Assembly: GCA_963834135.1 (NCBI GenBank)
Contig: CAWIAN010000005.1
Coordinates: 310,001-374,000 of the forward strand
Direction of reading: 5' to 3'
Origin: Bog-257 sp963834135
GTDB taxonomy: Bacteria > Acidobacteriota > Terriglobia > Terriglobales > Acidobacteriaceae
Length of the DNA stretch: 64,000 nucleotides
Under the pieces are notes generated by a model that did no database searches, was not told where the DNA came from, and was given only the letters and a program-made list of their open reading frames with translations. Within the stretch, counting starts at the first letter, position 1. Every line of letters starts with the position of its first letter. This document shows positions 1-11,617 of the stretch, in pieces. The position numbers were made by a program, and so were the translations under genes.

Positions 1-456
1 CTGCCGATCTTCCTCATCGGCGTCTTTGTTTATCAATATCGCGCCGAGCTCATCAGCAAGTACGAGATGTTCGCCTGGATCGCGGTGATGGTCGTCGCGA
101 TGGCGAGGAATACCGGTTATCTCGCGCCGCTGGTCGGCGTTCCCACCGGATTGCTGATCGCGTTCTCCACCTTCCATAGCCACCGCATGGACCGCGTCGG
201 TGACATCAGCTACTCGCTCTACCTGCTGCATCTGCCCATCGGCGTCAGCGTGATTGGCATGCTCTCGCACTGGATCCCTTACTCCAGCTGGTTCATCGGC
301 GTGCTGGACGTGATCGGCATTGCCGCCTCTATGTGGGCGGCGTGGATCATGTATCAGTTCATCGAGAAGCCTTCGCAGGAAATGTCGTCGGCGATCAAGT
401 TCGCCCGCCGTCCCGAACCAACGCCGCAACCCGCGGTGGCAGTGGTGGCAGACTAG
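1..456 (+). CDS. Acyltransferase-3 family membrane protein, C-terminal part (cut by window edge)
   Basis: The reading frame is open from base 1, so only about the last 151 residues are present. Several hydrophobic membrane segments are visible, followed by a G-x-I-S-Y-S-L-Y-L-L-H-L-P stretch (codons from about 202) and a closing F-I-E-K-P motif. Both are typical of the C-terminal half of acyltransferase-3 (OafB/OatA/NodX-type) integral membrane proteins, which move acyl groups onto sugars of surface polysaccharides or other envelope molecules. The substrate cannot be told from this fragment. The last 15 residues are Pro/Ala-rich and probably cytoplasmic. The gene converges on the next one, with a strong hairpin between them. 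Confidence 0.75.
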   Translation: MPIFLIGVFVYQYRAELISKYEMFAWIAVMVVAMARNTGYLAPLVGVPTGLLIAFSTFHSHRMDRVGDISYSLYLLHLPIGVSVIGMLSHWIPYSSWFIGVLDVIGIAASMWAAWIMYQFIEKPSQEMSSAIKFARRPEPTPQPAVAVVAD

Positions 457-509
457 GGTAGAGCTGGCCTTCAGGCAGCGACCAGGTTGTTTGTTTCCCG
501 ATCACGAAT

Positions 510-540
510 CCCACACATTCGAAACCCGCGAATGTGTGGG
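510..540. repeat. Perfect 12-bp inverted repeat between convergent genes
   Basis: CCCACACATTCG (510-521) pairs with CGAATGTGTGGG (529-540) around a 7-nt loop. It lies between two genes that end towards each other, so it may act as a bidirectional transcription stop, but no U-run follows on either strand. The text (CACACATTCG...GAATGTGTGG-GGCAC) also resembles dispersed palindromic elements that I recall from Acidobacteriota intergenic regions; this is memory, not a search. Confidence 0.55.
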
Positions 541-566
541 GCACCCCATTCTTAGCTACTCCCACG

Positions 567-1778
567 TCAGTAGGTAAAGCCTTGTATCTCGGTTACGCCT
601 GAGTTCGGGCCATCGACGTATCCCGAGCGCTGGCTGGGATGCAGCGCAATGTGGGCGGGAACTATGTTGAATGTGTTCGAGAAGCTGAATCCGTTGATCG
701 TCTCTTGCAGGTTTCCATGCGGGTCATACACATAAATTGTGCTGCCAGTGGGTGCTGAGCTGGAATCGGGTTGCGCGATCAGGAACAGTTTGTGGACGGG
801 ATCGAACTCCACGTCTGCGCCGCTGAATTGCTGCAGGCCCTGCGATCCCGGCAACTCCACTTCAAAACCAGTCTGCGTGCTGAGATCGTAAAATTCCACG
901 CCGGCATCATCTTCTGTCGTGCTGCAGGCGATGCCGTCCGCCGAATCAATTGCCAGCCCGTTCACGAAGCCGAAACCGATGCCGGTAAACTCCGAAAACG
1001 TTCCCGCGGTAAGATCGACCACCCCGAAGACCGGCCGGCAGCCGAAGCATCCCACGCCTCCGCCCAGCAACGCCTTGTTGGTCACGCTGTCATAGGCAAG
1101 CGCCGGAGGTACGCTGCCGAAGTTGTTGGAGTCGGTAATGCTGACCACCGGGCCGAATGTGTTGTTGGCGACATTGGAGCTGAAGACCAGCGGGATGAAT
1201 TGTCCGCTGTTGTCATAGGCGAATACGGCGACATTCGGGACGCCCTGGCTGCGGCTGACGCCAGTCGGCATGATGATGTGTTGCGGTCCAATGGGTGGCG
1301 TCCAGGCGCCGGTAATTCGGTTCGAGCTGAGCGGATTCAAGACGCTGAAGGTTCGGCTGGTTACCGTGAATCGCGAGACGTGCTCATGTTCGAACAATCC
1401 GACACTGTTGCCGACCACGCCCATGGTGAGGAAGTCGTCCTGCGCGTGCGCCGGCTGGGTCAGCTCCACCACATTGAGGATATTGCCGGTAGCCTGGTCG
1501 AAGGTTTCAACCGCGGCCAGCACAATTCCGTTGGGATACGATTTCGACTCGGCCAGCAAGCCCTCAGTGCCGTTTTGATCGATATCGAAGCCAAAGATTT
1601 GTCCTCCAAACTTGCTGTGAACGATGACCCCGTTTGGTCCGGGCAGGGCACCGGGCTGGGTTCCTGTTTGTCCCCAGGCCAGTGCGCCGCAAAAGGCCAG
1701 CAGCGTCAGGCTGAGTGAGATGTGCCTGCTAAGGGCGGAGAGCTGCGAGATGCTTAAGACGAAGTTCGTGTGGCGCAT
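567..1778 (-). CDS. Secreted protein of unknown function, probably beta-propeller
   Basis: 403 residues. The N-terminus has a signal peptide: a basic start, then a hydrophobic stretch at about residues 21-36 ending A-W-G-Q. The mature part is rich in Gly, Asn, Val, Phe and Thr. It has recurring short beta-type blocks such as V-A-V-F-A-Y-D and I-Y-V-Y-D-P-H-G, compatible with a propeller fold, but no catalytic motif. One C-F-G-C pair may form a disulfide. I do not recognise a named family. It is divergent from the S9 peptidase across about 280 bp. Its role is unknown; an exported structural or binding protein is the most that can be inferred. Confidence 0.6.
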   Translation of the reverse strand: MRHTNFVLSISQLSALSRHISLSLTLLAFCGALAWGQTGTQPGALPGPNGVIVHSKFGGQIFGFDIDQNGTEGLLAESKSYPNGIVLAAVETFDQATGNILNVVELTQPAHAQDDFLTMGVVGNSVGLFEHEHVSRFTVTSRTFSVLNPLSSNRITGAWTPPIGPQHIIMPTGVSRSQGVPNVAVFAYDNSGQFIPLVFSSNVANNTFGPVVSITDSNNFGSVPPALAYDSVTNKALLGGGVGCFGCRPVFGVVDLTAGTFSEFTGIGFGFVNGLAIDSADGIACSTTEDDAGVEFYDLSTQTGFEVELPGSQGLQQFSGADVEFDPVHKLFLIAQPDSSSAPTGSTIYVYDPHGNLQETINGFSFSNTFNIVPAHIALHPSQRSGYVDGPNSGVTEIQGFTY

Positions 1779-2055
1779 TTTTGTTGTCTGCTTTCCGATG
1801 GAGTTCGGGATAGCTCGCGTAGAGCGAGGCGAGGCAGTTGAATGCTAGGTTGGCGGAGCTTCTGTGGTGTCACAGAGTCGTCAAAGATTTGTAAACCTTT
1901 CTGGGACCTGGGGCCCTAACCGGGCCCTCCGTGCCGCGAGAGTCGGCTGTGCAAGACCAGCCTGGAAGGTCATTGCGCACATCGGGCCAGGTCTGGTAGC
2001 TGATACACTATCCAGTTTTTGTGATGGTCCGCTGCTGCACTTGCCTGGAGGCTTG

Positions 2056-4176
2056 ATGCTACGTCGTCTGCTCCTCTTCCTGATCTGCTGCTCGCTACTT
2101 GGATTCGCCCAGAATAAGCGTCCCTTCACCTTCGAAGACATGATGCAGCTGAAGCGCATCGGCGAACCGACGGTCTCGCCCGACGGCAAGTGGGTCGCGT
2201 TCAGCGCCGTCGATGTGAATCTGGAGGCGAACACGAAGACGCCGCATTTGTGGATCGTGCCGATCACGGGCGGGGATGCCAAGCGGCTGACGCCGGAAAA
2301 TGGAGCGGGTGAAGATCGCATCCGCTTCGCGCCTGATGGCAAGCGCCTTCTCTTCGAGTCGGCAAAGGACGGCAGCTCGCAGATTTATGTGCAGGACTTC
2401 GACCCCACGAACGGAACGCTCGTCGGCGAGGCGAAGAAAGTGACGAGCATCTCGACGGAAGCTTCCGGCGGAACCTGGTCGCCGGATGGTAAAAGCATCT
2501 TGTTCGTCTCGTCGGTCTATCCCGATTGCGACGACGACGCCTGCAATAAGCAGCGCGACGACGAGAAGGCCAAGTCGAAGGTGAAGGCCAAGATCTTTAC
2601 GCAACTCATGTTCCGTCACTGGACCAGCTGGTTTGACGGTAAATACAGCCACCTGTTCCTGGTTTCCGCTGACGGAGGGGTGGCGCGCGATCTGACGCCT
2701 GGAGCGCACGATGTTCCGCCGTTCTCGCTCGGAGGCCAGGACCAGTACTCGTTCTCGCCCGACGGCAAAGAGATCGCTTACACCAGCAACATCGACGAAG
2801 TTCAGGCGACAAGCACGAACAGCGACATCTTCATCGTGCCAGTCGCCGGCGGAACGCCGAAGAAGATCACGACGAATCCCGGAAGCGATTCGACGCCGCT
2901 GTATTCGCCTGACGGAAAGTACATTGCCTATCGCGCGCAGCTGCGCGGCGGATACGAGAGCGATCGCTTCCGCCTGATGCTCTACGAGCGCGCGACCGGA
3001 AAGATCACCGACGTCTCGCCGAACTTCGATCGCTGGGTCGATTCGATGGCGTGGTCGCCGGATTCGAAAACGATTTACTTCACGGCGGAGAATGAAGGCG
3101 AAGCGCCGATCTATGAAGCCGATATCACCCATCCGAACGCTTGGCCAATGGAGCTAGTTGCTGGGTTCAACGATAGTCCGACGATAACGCCAGATGGCAA
3201 AACAGTTATTTTCGACCGGATGTCGATCTCCGCGCCCAACGAGATCTATGCTGCCGGGCTGATCCGTCCCGGGAAACCAGGTGGACTTGTTTACGTGCCG
3301 CCAGTTTACAAAGTCGCAGAGAATGACCTTTCGAAGCCGTACCACATAACCTGGATGAATGATTATCTCCTCTCCCAAATCCAGATGCAGCCACTCGAGT
3401 CCTACTGGTTCAACGGCGCGCTTTGAAGGATAAGGTTCAAGGGCTTCGTCGTCAAACCGCCGAACTTCGATCCCAGCAAGAAGTATCCGGTGAAGTACCT
3501 GATTCACGGCGGACCTGAGGGAGCATGGGGCGACGATTGGTCGTATCGCTGGAATCCCGAGCTGTTTGCCGCGAACGGTTACGTCGTCGTGATGGTGAAC
3601 TTCCACGGCTCGACTGGCTATGGACAGAAGTTCATCGACGCCATCAACGGCAATTGGGGCGGGCCTCCCTACCAGGACCTGATGCTCGGACTCGATTACG
3701 CCGAGCAGCATTACCCGTTCATCGACAAGGACCGCGAATGCGCGCTGGGCGCCAGTTACGGCGGATACGCGATCAACTGGATCGAAGGCCACAGCACGCG
3801 CTTCAAGTGCCTGGTCTCGCACGATGGCATGTTCAATACGCAGTCAGCCTACGGCACGACCGAAGAGTTGTGGTTTAACGAGTGGGAGTTCAAAGGTACG
3901 CCGTGGACGAATCGCGAGCTCTATAACAAGTGGTCGCCGCACATGTTCGCCACCAATTTCAAGACGCCGATGCTGGTCGTGCACGGCCAGCTCGACTATC
4001 GGCTCGATGTCTCGGAAGGCTTCCAGCTGTTTACGACGTTGCAGCGGCTAAAGGTTCCGTCGAAGATGTTGTACTTCCCGGACGAAGGCCACTGGGTGCT
4101 GAAGCCGCAGAACGGCCGCTTGTGGTATCAGACGGTAAATGGCTGGGTCGATGAGTGGACCAAACCGGCGAAATAG
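2056..4176 (+). pseudogene. S9 family (prolyl oligopeptidase-like) peptidase, frame broken near 3421-3441
   Basis: The start at 2056 gives a signal peptide (M-L-R-R-L-L-L-F-L...), then a WD40/TolB-like propeller with repeated S-P-D-G-K motifs, then an alpha/beta hydrolase domain. The catalytic serine is in G-A-S-Y-G-G (codon 3754-3756); Asp (G-Q-L-D-Y) and His (E-G-H-W) follow. Such enzymes cleave peptides, usually in the periplasm. The frame reads well to codon 3418-3420, then meets TGA at 3424. The expected K-D-K-V-Q is found in another frame at 3426-3440, and the original frame resumes at 3442 (G-F-V-V-K). Removing two T from the TTT at 3422-3424 and one G from the GGG at 3441-3443 restores one open frame of about 705 codons. 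This may be sequencing error or decay; the rest of the gene looks intact. Confidence 0.8.
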
Positions 4177-4185
4177 CTTGGAGAA

Positions 4186-4700
4186 TTAGAGGTCGGCGAA
4201 AATGGTCGCGAGGTCAACGGTGGATAGGCGAGCTCTCGATCGAAAAGGATTGTTTCTCGATCCAGTTTCCATCGGAGCAGTCATAGCCACGCTGCGTTTC
4301 CGGATCGACCACCCAGATATTCTTTACGCCCATGCGGCGATAGTCGTCGAGTCGCTGCTGATTACGCGATACCCGATCTTCGGGCGAGAGCACTTCGATG
4401 ATCGCCAGCGGAGGATGCGTGGGTACCTGTTCCACTGCTTCATCCCGAGATAATAAGCAAACGTCGGCAATCCGGAATCGGGTCGGCGAAACTTGGATTC
4501 GAAGTTCCGTCAACACCCTGATATTCCAGTCTTTGCCATGGCTCGCAAACCAGACTGCGAGCGCCGTCTGAATAGCTGCATGATCAAAATTCGCCCAAGT
4601 TTCTCTCCTGCAACTCGCCGTCGACGTAGTCGCAATCAGGGCGATAGCTGGTGTGCAGGTAGTCCTCGATGCTCAGCGGTAATGGAGTTGCGGCAGACAT
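4186..4700 (-). pseudogene. Uma2/DUF820 family protein with two frameshifts
   Basis: Read from ATG at 4700, the product starts M-S-A-A-T-P-L-P and contains D-Y-V-D-G-E-L-Q-E-R-N-L-G-E. A TGA then stops it. Dropping one base of the T4 run (plus-strand AAAA, 4586-4589) continues into D-H-A-A-I-Q-T, P-P-L-A-I-I-E-V-L-S-P-E-D-R and I-W-V-V-D-P. A second one-base slip near 4217-4219 is needed to reach the usual ending V-D-L-A-T-I-F-A-D-L. These blocks are the hallmark of Uma2 proteins, which have a PD-(D/E)XK restriction-endonuclease-like fold and whose function is poorly known. Only the middle part (4214-4516, 100 residues from a GTG) is open. Mutation or base-call error cannot be told apart here. 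Confidence 0.7.
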
Positions 4701-4761
4701 AGAATTCGGGCGCTGCCTATATTTTAATCTCGGCATCAGCAAAAGCCAGTACTTTCCAAGC

Positions 4762-4911
4762 TCAGTGACGCTTGAAGTACTGCACGGCGCGTTCGTGAGC
4801 TTCGGCTTTCTCGCGCGTCGCGAAAGTGCCCAGATTGCGGCGCTTGCCGGTCTTCGGATTCTTCTTACGTGAGTACAGGCGGTATTCTCCGGAGGATAGT
4901 TTGCGGATCAT
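4762..4911 (-). CDS. Small basic conserved protein (49 aa)
   Basis: ATG at 4911, TGA at 4762-4764, 49 residues, strongly basic. It begins M-I-R-K-L-S-S-G-E-Y-R-L-Y-S-R-K-K, has a K-T-G-K-R-R-N-L-G-T-F block in the middle and ends in R-A-V-Q-Y-F-K-R-H. I recognise this as a widespread small conserved bacterial protein, but no function is established that I know of; the charge suggests nucleic-acid or ribosome contact (inference). It stands alone between the broken Uma2 gene and the diguanylate cyclase. Confidence 0.75.
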   Translation of the reverse strand: MIRKLSSGEYRLYSRKKNPKTGKRRNLGTFATREKAEAHERAVQYFKRH

Positions 4912-4995
4912 AATGTTTTGGATGACAGATTGGCGCCGAGAGGAAGCTTTTTATCCGCTGCAATTTTGGCGAAAGAGCTATTGTCCACGATCCGA

Positions 4996-6543
4996 CTACA
5001 AAATTTCTTCGGCGTTTTCCGGGCTTTCGCGAACCACCGACCCTTCGTGCCAGCAGATGCGGTTACGCCCCTCGCGTTTAGCCCGATAAAGCGCACGATC
5101 GGCGTTTGCGATCAGTTCCCCGCGGGGGGTCTGAGCCAGTGGAACCGTAGCAGCGATGCCGATGCTGACGGTCAATTGCTGGTCGAACGGCGATGCCTGG
5201 TTGACGATGCCGAGTTCGGCGACGGCGCTTTGAAGTCCGGCAGCAACCGTTCCTGCGCCCTCCAGGTCTGTATCCGGCAAAAGTACGATGAACTCTTCGC
5301 CGCCGTAACGCGCCACGACGTCGACACCGCGCTGCAATTCCGCTCGCAGGGACTTGGCGATCTGCACCAGACAATCGTCTCCGTAAACGTGGCCGTGAGC
5401 GTCGTTGATGCCCTTAAAGAAGTCGAGGTCGAGCATGAGGACAGCGATCGGCTCATTCTTGCGCAGTGCCCGCTTCCACTCCGCCTCGAAGGCTTCGGAG
5501 AAGTAGCGGCGATTGGGTATGCCGGTTAGTGGATCGAGCATGGACTGGCGTTCGAGCTCGAGGTTGGCGGCCTTCAGCTCCCTCTCCTTGGTGAGAAGGC
5601 TAGCCTGGCCCAGCAAGTAGCTCACCTGGATAACTCCGGAGTGCAGTCCCTGCACCATCAGGAGAAGCAGGATGGTGCCGACTCCCACATAGAAATGCTC
5701 GCGTGCCACCGATACCGCCAGTGCGAACAGCGCGCATGTGATGATCATCGGGAACAGGCTGCGTAACAGCAAGGCTCCCTTGTTGTTCAGATGGCGTCGT
5801 GTGGTTCTTTCAAGAAGAATCGGGGCGCGCAAAGCTTGCAGCCCCATGAACACGAAGGGCACGCTCCATAGCAGCTCGAACAACCCGCCTTTCGGCAGCC
5901 GCGGCACGATAGCCAGCAGAGAGCCTGCCGGAGGCTGCCAGGCCGAGCTGGGATAGTCGAGCAGAATCTCGACCGGCAGATACATCCAGAGCGTCGCGCA
6001 GAGTAGACGATTGCGCAATCGTTCCTCTTCGGTCGACCAGGTCAGGAGTCGAATGGAGGCCGTGACCGCGAGCAGCAGACACTCTGCCCAGTAGATTTCG
6101 TACAGGGCGACGGCTGAGTTGGCAGGCGTCATCCGGAAGATGCGGATGTAGGTGAGCACCGTCGCCACGGCGGCTTGGAAGATGTTTACGTACAGGGCGC
6201 CGCGGCGCGACTCAGCGTCGTAGGTATTGGAAATTGCCAGTAGAAACGGGATCTCTGCTTCGAAGAACAGGAGGTCGGATATGTCTGCGGCGGGCTCGAG
6301 ATTCCAGTTGTTACCGGACATCCAGGTGAAGACGGCCTGAGCCACCGCCCAGACGAAAAAGCCTATCGCGATCCATAGCCAGGCGGGCCGCTCGCGCTGC
6401 CGTAGCTGAGTGCTTCGCCAGATACAGCACAGTCCGGCAACGAAGGCGATCGCCGCCGTACAACTATTGGAAGAGAAGGCTCTTCCTGGGAATGCAAGCA
6501 GGGCGATCGCATGCAGCCCCAAGACCCCAAGGAGAGCTCCCAA
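4996..6543 (-). CDS. Membrane-bound diguanylate cyclase (GGDEF)
   Basis: 515 residues. The first ~310 residues hold about eight to nine hydrophobic membrane segments with no recognised sensor motif. A short linker helix (T-K-E-R-E-L-K-A-A-N-L-E-L-E) follows, then a GGDEF domain (about 335-500) starting D-P-L-T-G-I-P-N-R-R. The active-site loop is G-G-E-E-F at about residues 414-418, the form found in active enzymes that make c-di-GMP from two GTP. An R-G-V-D at about 405-408 sits at the place of the inhibitory I-site (RxxD), so product feedback is likely. The start is a TTG at 6543; no ATG lies in frame before the upstream stop at about 6601, so this start is uncertain. It stands as a single gene. 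Confidence 0.9.
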   Translation of the reverse strand: MGALLGVLGLHAIALLAFPGRAFSSNSCTAAIAFVAGLCCIWRSTQLRQRERPAWLWIAIGFFVWAVAQAVFTWMSGNNWNLEPAADISDLLFFEAEIPFLLAISNTYDAESRRGALYVNIFQAAVATVLTYIRIFRMTPANSAVALYEIYWAECLLLAVTASIRLLTWSTEEERLRNRLLCATLWMYLPVEILLDYPSSAWQPPAGSLLAIVPRLPKGGLFELLWSVPFVFMGLQALRAPILLERTTRRHLNNKGALLLRSLFPMIITCALFALAVSVAREHFYVGVGTILLLLMVQGLHSGVIQVSYLLGQASLLTKERELKAANLELERQSMLDPLTGIPNRRYFSEAFEAEWKRALRKNEPIAVLMLDLDFFKGINDAHGHVYGDDCLVQIAKSLRAELQRGVDVVARYGGEEFIVLLPDTDLEGAGTVAAGLQSAVAELGIVNQASPFDQQLTVSIGIAATVPLAQTPRGELIANADRALYRAKREGRNRICWHEGSVVRESPENAEEIL

Positions 6544-6965
6544 CAGCAGCGTACGGTCACGGGATGGCCTGGATGTGCTTATTAGCTCACCATATAAGTG
6601 TCACCCTATATTATCGGAAGAAATGGCAATCTCAATGACACTTTAGTAACTGTTCTCAATCAGGAAAAGAAACGTTGGGTGTGGCTCGAATGCAGTTGTA
6701 GAGGGGCGGAGGGGTTGAGTAGAATCCACTGCTTCCGAGAACCGACCTGGGCGATGCGACGCCGACTCCAGTCCGAGAAGCCGACTCCAGTCCGAGAAAA
6801 GGGTGCCGATAGAACGAGAAGATCAGTAGCCGAGGTTGGAATGCGCGCATTTCGGGGCGTCGAAGTTCCAGTCGAAAAAGTTGGACAATTCGTGCCGTGG
6901 AGGGTCTGCATCCTTTAGAATGAGGCCGCATCTAAAGGTTGAGTATCGTTCACTCAAGGACTCAT
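6544..6965. other. Intergenic region with a 19-bp tandem duplication
   Basis: About 420 bp between the divergent cyclase and lon genes. Short open frames here show no family features. GCCGACTCCAGTCCGAGAA occurs twice in direct, gap-free order at 6761-6779 and 6780-6798. The lon promoter should lie here, but I see no convincing heat-shock (CIRCE) or sigma-32 type element. Confidence 0.5.
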
Positions 6966-9416
<2,451 letters not shown>

Positions 9417-9436
9417 GCAATGAACGATGTGTAACG

Positions 9437-9467
9437 AAGGGCCATCGCGAGATGGCCCTTTTGCTTT
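9437..9467 (+). terminator. Rho-independent terminator after lon
   Basis: AAGGGCCATC (9437-9446) and GATGGCCCTT (9451-9460) form a perfect 10-bp stem with a GCGA tetraloop, followed by TTGCTTT. It starts 20 bp after the lon stop codon. Confidence 0.9.
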
Positions 9468-9560
9468 GCACGAAGGGTGCGCGATAGCCGACCAGGACTC
9501 CCCTCAGCAGTTGTCATTACGAAGAGGCCTTCAGCGCGACGGCCGAGTCCGATTTACCGC

Positions 9561-10304
9561 TTACCGTCCTTTTTCCCCATCCCTCATCTTCCACAGCATC
9601 TGCCGGTACATCCCAAGCCAGAGCACGGCATCTTCCGGCGACAAATTCAGCCGCCTCACCATGCGCCGCACGCGCTCTTCGGTTGACGAGACGGAGATTG
9701 GGTTGACGTATCCGCTGACGTGCAGCGCCTCCAGCAGAACACTTGTGATTCGCTCGACATCGCCTGCACTGGCAATCTTCTCCGACTTCTTGAATGTGGA
9801 ATGAGTGGCTTTCTTCGGGTCGCGCACCAACTCATACAGGCAGACTGCGACCGCCTGCCCCAGGTTCATCGAGATGTGTTCCTCGCGCGTGGGAATGTGC
9901 ATTAACCAGTGGCAGTGGCTGAGATCGTCATTGGATAGGCCCGTCTTCTCCGTCCCGAACAGCAGGGCGACTCGTTCTGTGGCGAGTTCTTTACGGATAA
10001 GGCGAGCACCATACTCCAGACGTCGCAATGGATGTTGCAACTCGCGGTGCCGTACCGCTGTGGTTCCGACAACCAGGGCGCAGTCCGCGACAGCTTCCGC
10101 CACACTCTTATATTCCTCGGCATCGCTCAGAAGCGGCGCCGCTCCCATGGCCGAGCGGGCTTCGCGAAAGGCAACTTGGTACGGATTTACAACGCGTAGC
10201 TGAAGGACGCCGAAGTTGCTCATTGCGCGTGCGGCTGCACCGATGTTCAGTGGATTGCTGGTTTCCACCAGCACCACGCGCAGATGGTCCAATTGAACAG
10301 GCAT
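9561..10304 (-). CDS. trmJ: tRNA (Cm32/Um32) 2'-O-methyltransferase, TrmJ/TrmH family
   Basis: About 247 residues from ATG 10304 (a TTG two codons upstream is also in frame). It is a SPOUT-class RNA methyltransferase: the N-terminus V-V-L-V-E-T-S-N-P-L-N-I-G-A-A-A-R-A is the conserved tRNA-binding start of the TrmJ group. The knotted SAM site is seen as A-L-L-F-G-T-E-K-T-G-L-S and I-P-T-R-E-E-H-I-S-M-N-L-G-Q-A-V-A. It is predicted to methylate the ribose of position 32 in the tRNA anticodon loop. The C-terminal ~70 residues match the usual helical extension. It converges on lon, and it diverges from the next gene across about 100 bp. Confidence 0.85.
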   Translation of the reverse strand: MPVQLDHLRVVLVETSNPLNIGAAARAMSNFGVLQLRVVNPYQVAFREARSAMGAAPLLSDAEEYKSVAEAVADCALVVGTTAVRHRELQHPLRRLEYGARLIRKELATERVALLFGTEKTGLSNDDLSHCHWLMHIPTREEHISMNLGQAVAVCLYELVRDPKKATHSTFKKSEKIASAGDVERITSVLLEALHVSGYVNPISVSSTEERVRRMVRRLNLSPEDAVLWLGMYRQMLWKMRDGEKGR

Positions 10305-10403
10305 TCTCAATCAGTGTAGTAGAGGCATCGCCTTCCCGGCATTCGGCGACAGGCAACGCCGGGAGCAGCCCCAAGCGTCCAACACCAGAGCAGTATCAGA
10401 AAT

Positions 10404-11147
10404 ATGCGAAATTGTCTGTTAGCCATCGCAGGGTTGTGTGCGTTCTTCGTTACACAACTGCCAGCTCAAACCACTAAACCGGCACCATCCACCCCAATTG
10501 ATGCCAAGAAGGCAGAGCTGGGCGGGAAGACCTGGGATCCTGCATGGGACAAGATCGTGGAGCAGTCCGTACCACCTGAGATGATCTCTTCACGTGTGCC
10601 GCATGATGTTCGCAAGTTCTGTCCGCGCTTCTACACGATGAGCGATACCGATAAGCGAGTGTTCTGGGCATACTTTTTTCAGGCGTTAGCAGGCACGGAA
10701 GCCGGGCTGAACCCGACGAGTCGCGTGCGACACACCGAGCCGGAGGTTGCTGTAGTCGATCATGTGACGCACAAAGCGGTGCGTAGCGAAGGTCTTTTGC
10801 AGCTGACGTACGAGGATGCGGAACGCTACGAATGTAATTTCGATTGGACGCATGACCGCGATCTGTCGGCCAACGATCCGACGAAAAGTATTCTTCAGCC
10901 TAAAAATAATCTTGAATGCGGCGTCAAAATCCTGAACAACCAGATCATCACCCAGCGCAAACCGCTGATCTCCCGAAAGTCATATTGGTCGCCGTTGCGG
11001 CCCGGCACCGTGCCTCATCAGACGTTTGTGAAGCAGATGATTAACCCTCCGGCGGCTTGCGAGGCGCCGGTGCGAGCTCCAAAGTTGAAGCAGGAAACGA
11101 CTGCTTCGATCCATGAAGCGGCAGGGAGTTCCGGCGATTCGAAGTAG
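10404..11147 (+). CDS. Secreted lysozyme-like (SLT-type) domain protein
   Basis: 247 residues with a signal peptide (hydrophobic residues about 4-20, cut near L-P-A-Q). The middle shows the layout of a soluble lytic transglycosylase fold: a glutamate in A-L-A-G-T-E-A-G-L-N-P (candidate acid), S-E-G-L-L-Q-L-T-Y-E-D-A about 45 residues later, and N-L-E-C-G-V-K-I-L where SLT enzymes have N-I-x-x-G. The assignment to peptidoglycan cleavage rests on these motifs and is inference. The Pro/Lys-rich tail is probably disordered. It is a single gene followed by tRNA-Val. Confidence 0.6.
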   Translation: MRNCLLAIAGLCAFFVTQLPAQTTKPAPSTPIDAKKAELGGKTWDPAWDKIVEQSVPPEMISSRVPHDVRKFCPRFYTMSDTDKRVFWAYFFQALAGTEAGLNPTSRVRHTEPEVAVVDHVTHKAVRSEGLLQLTYEDAERYECNFDWTHDRDLSANDPTKSILQPKNNLECGVKILNNQIITQRKPLISRKSYWSPLRPGTVPHQTFVKQMINPPAACEAPVRAPKLKQETTASIHEAAGSSGDSK

Positions 11148-11254
11148 ACGACTGACCGCTGCCTCCCCGCGACCACTCTGCGACACGAGGACGTTGTGTC
11201 CGGGCAACTTGCCGCGATTCGCGATGCTCATTACAATAGGGAAGCCAACCTCGC

Positions 11255-11331
11255 AGGCGCGTAGCTCAGTTGGTTAGAGCGCTACCTTGACACGGTAGAG
11301 GTCAGGAGTTCGAGTCTCCTCGTGCCTACCA
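11255..11331 (+). tRNA. tRNA-Val (anticodon GAC)
   Basis: 77 nt with CCA encoded. The acceptor stem AGGCGCG pairs with CGTGCCT (one G-U); the D arm is GCTCAGTTGGTTAGAGC. The anticodon stem is CTACC/GGTAG around the loop TTGACAC, which gives anticodon GAC (valine). The T arm is GTCAGGAGTTCGAGTCTCCT-like. Confidence 0.95.
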
Positions 11332-11534
11332 TTCTTTTCAAAGGCTTAGCCGCAGAGAGCCTGAAAATCTCGTTTTACAGATTCCAACTCTAAGTCCTAC
11401 CCGGCCACGTACTCAGAAAACAAGCTGTGGCGTGCCCGTGCGAAGCGGAGTATTCGTCGTGAGTGAGCATCTTTCGCGAACCGTCGCAATAACTTGCCGC
11501 GGAGGAATGCGGAGATTGCCGAAACGGCGCCGGC

Positions 11535-11566
11535 AGTGCGCTGCCCTACCGTCAGAGCAGCGCACT
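11535..11566. repeat. 9-bp inverted repeat
   Basis: AGTGCGCTG (11535-11543) pairs with CAGCGCACT (11558-11566) around a 14-nt loop, in the gap between tRNA-Val and the end of the YVTN gene. There is no U-run; it may help end minus-strand transcription, but this is uncertain. Confidence 0.35.
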
Positions 11567-11617
11567 AGCCAAGGCGTTCCTACCTGCTTACCGTCACAAA
11601 CACGATTCGGTTCGCGA

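Noticed and set aside
1861..1876. TCTGTG-GTGT-CACAGA as a CRP site between the divergent first genes
   Set aside because: The spacing between half-sites is too short for the TGTGA-N6-TCACA arrangement.
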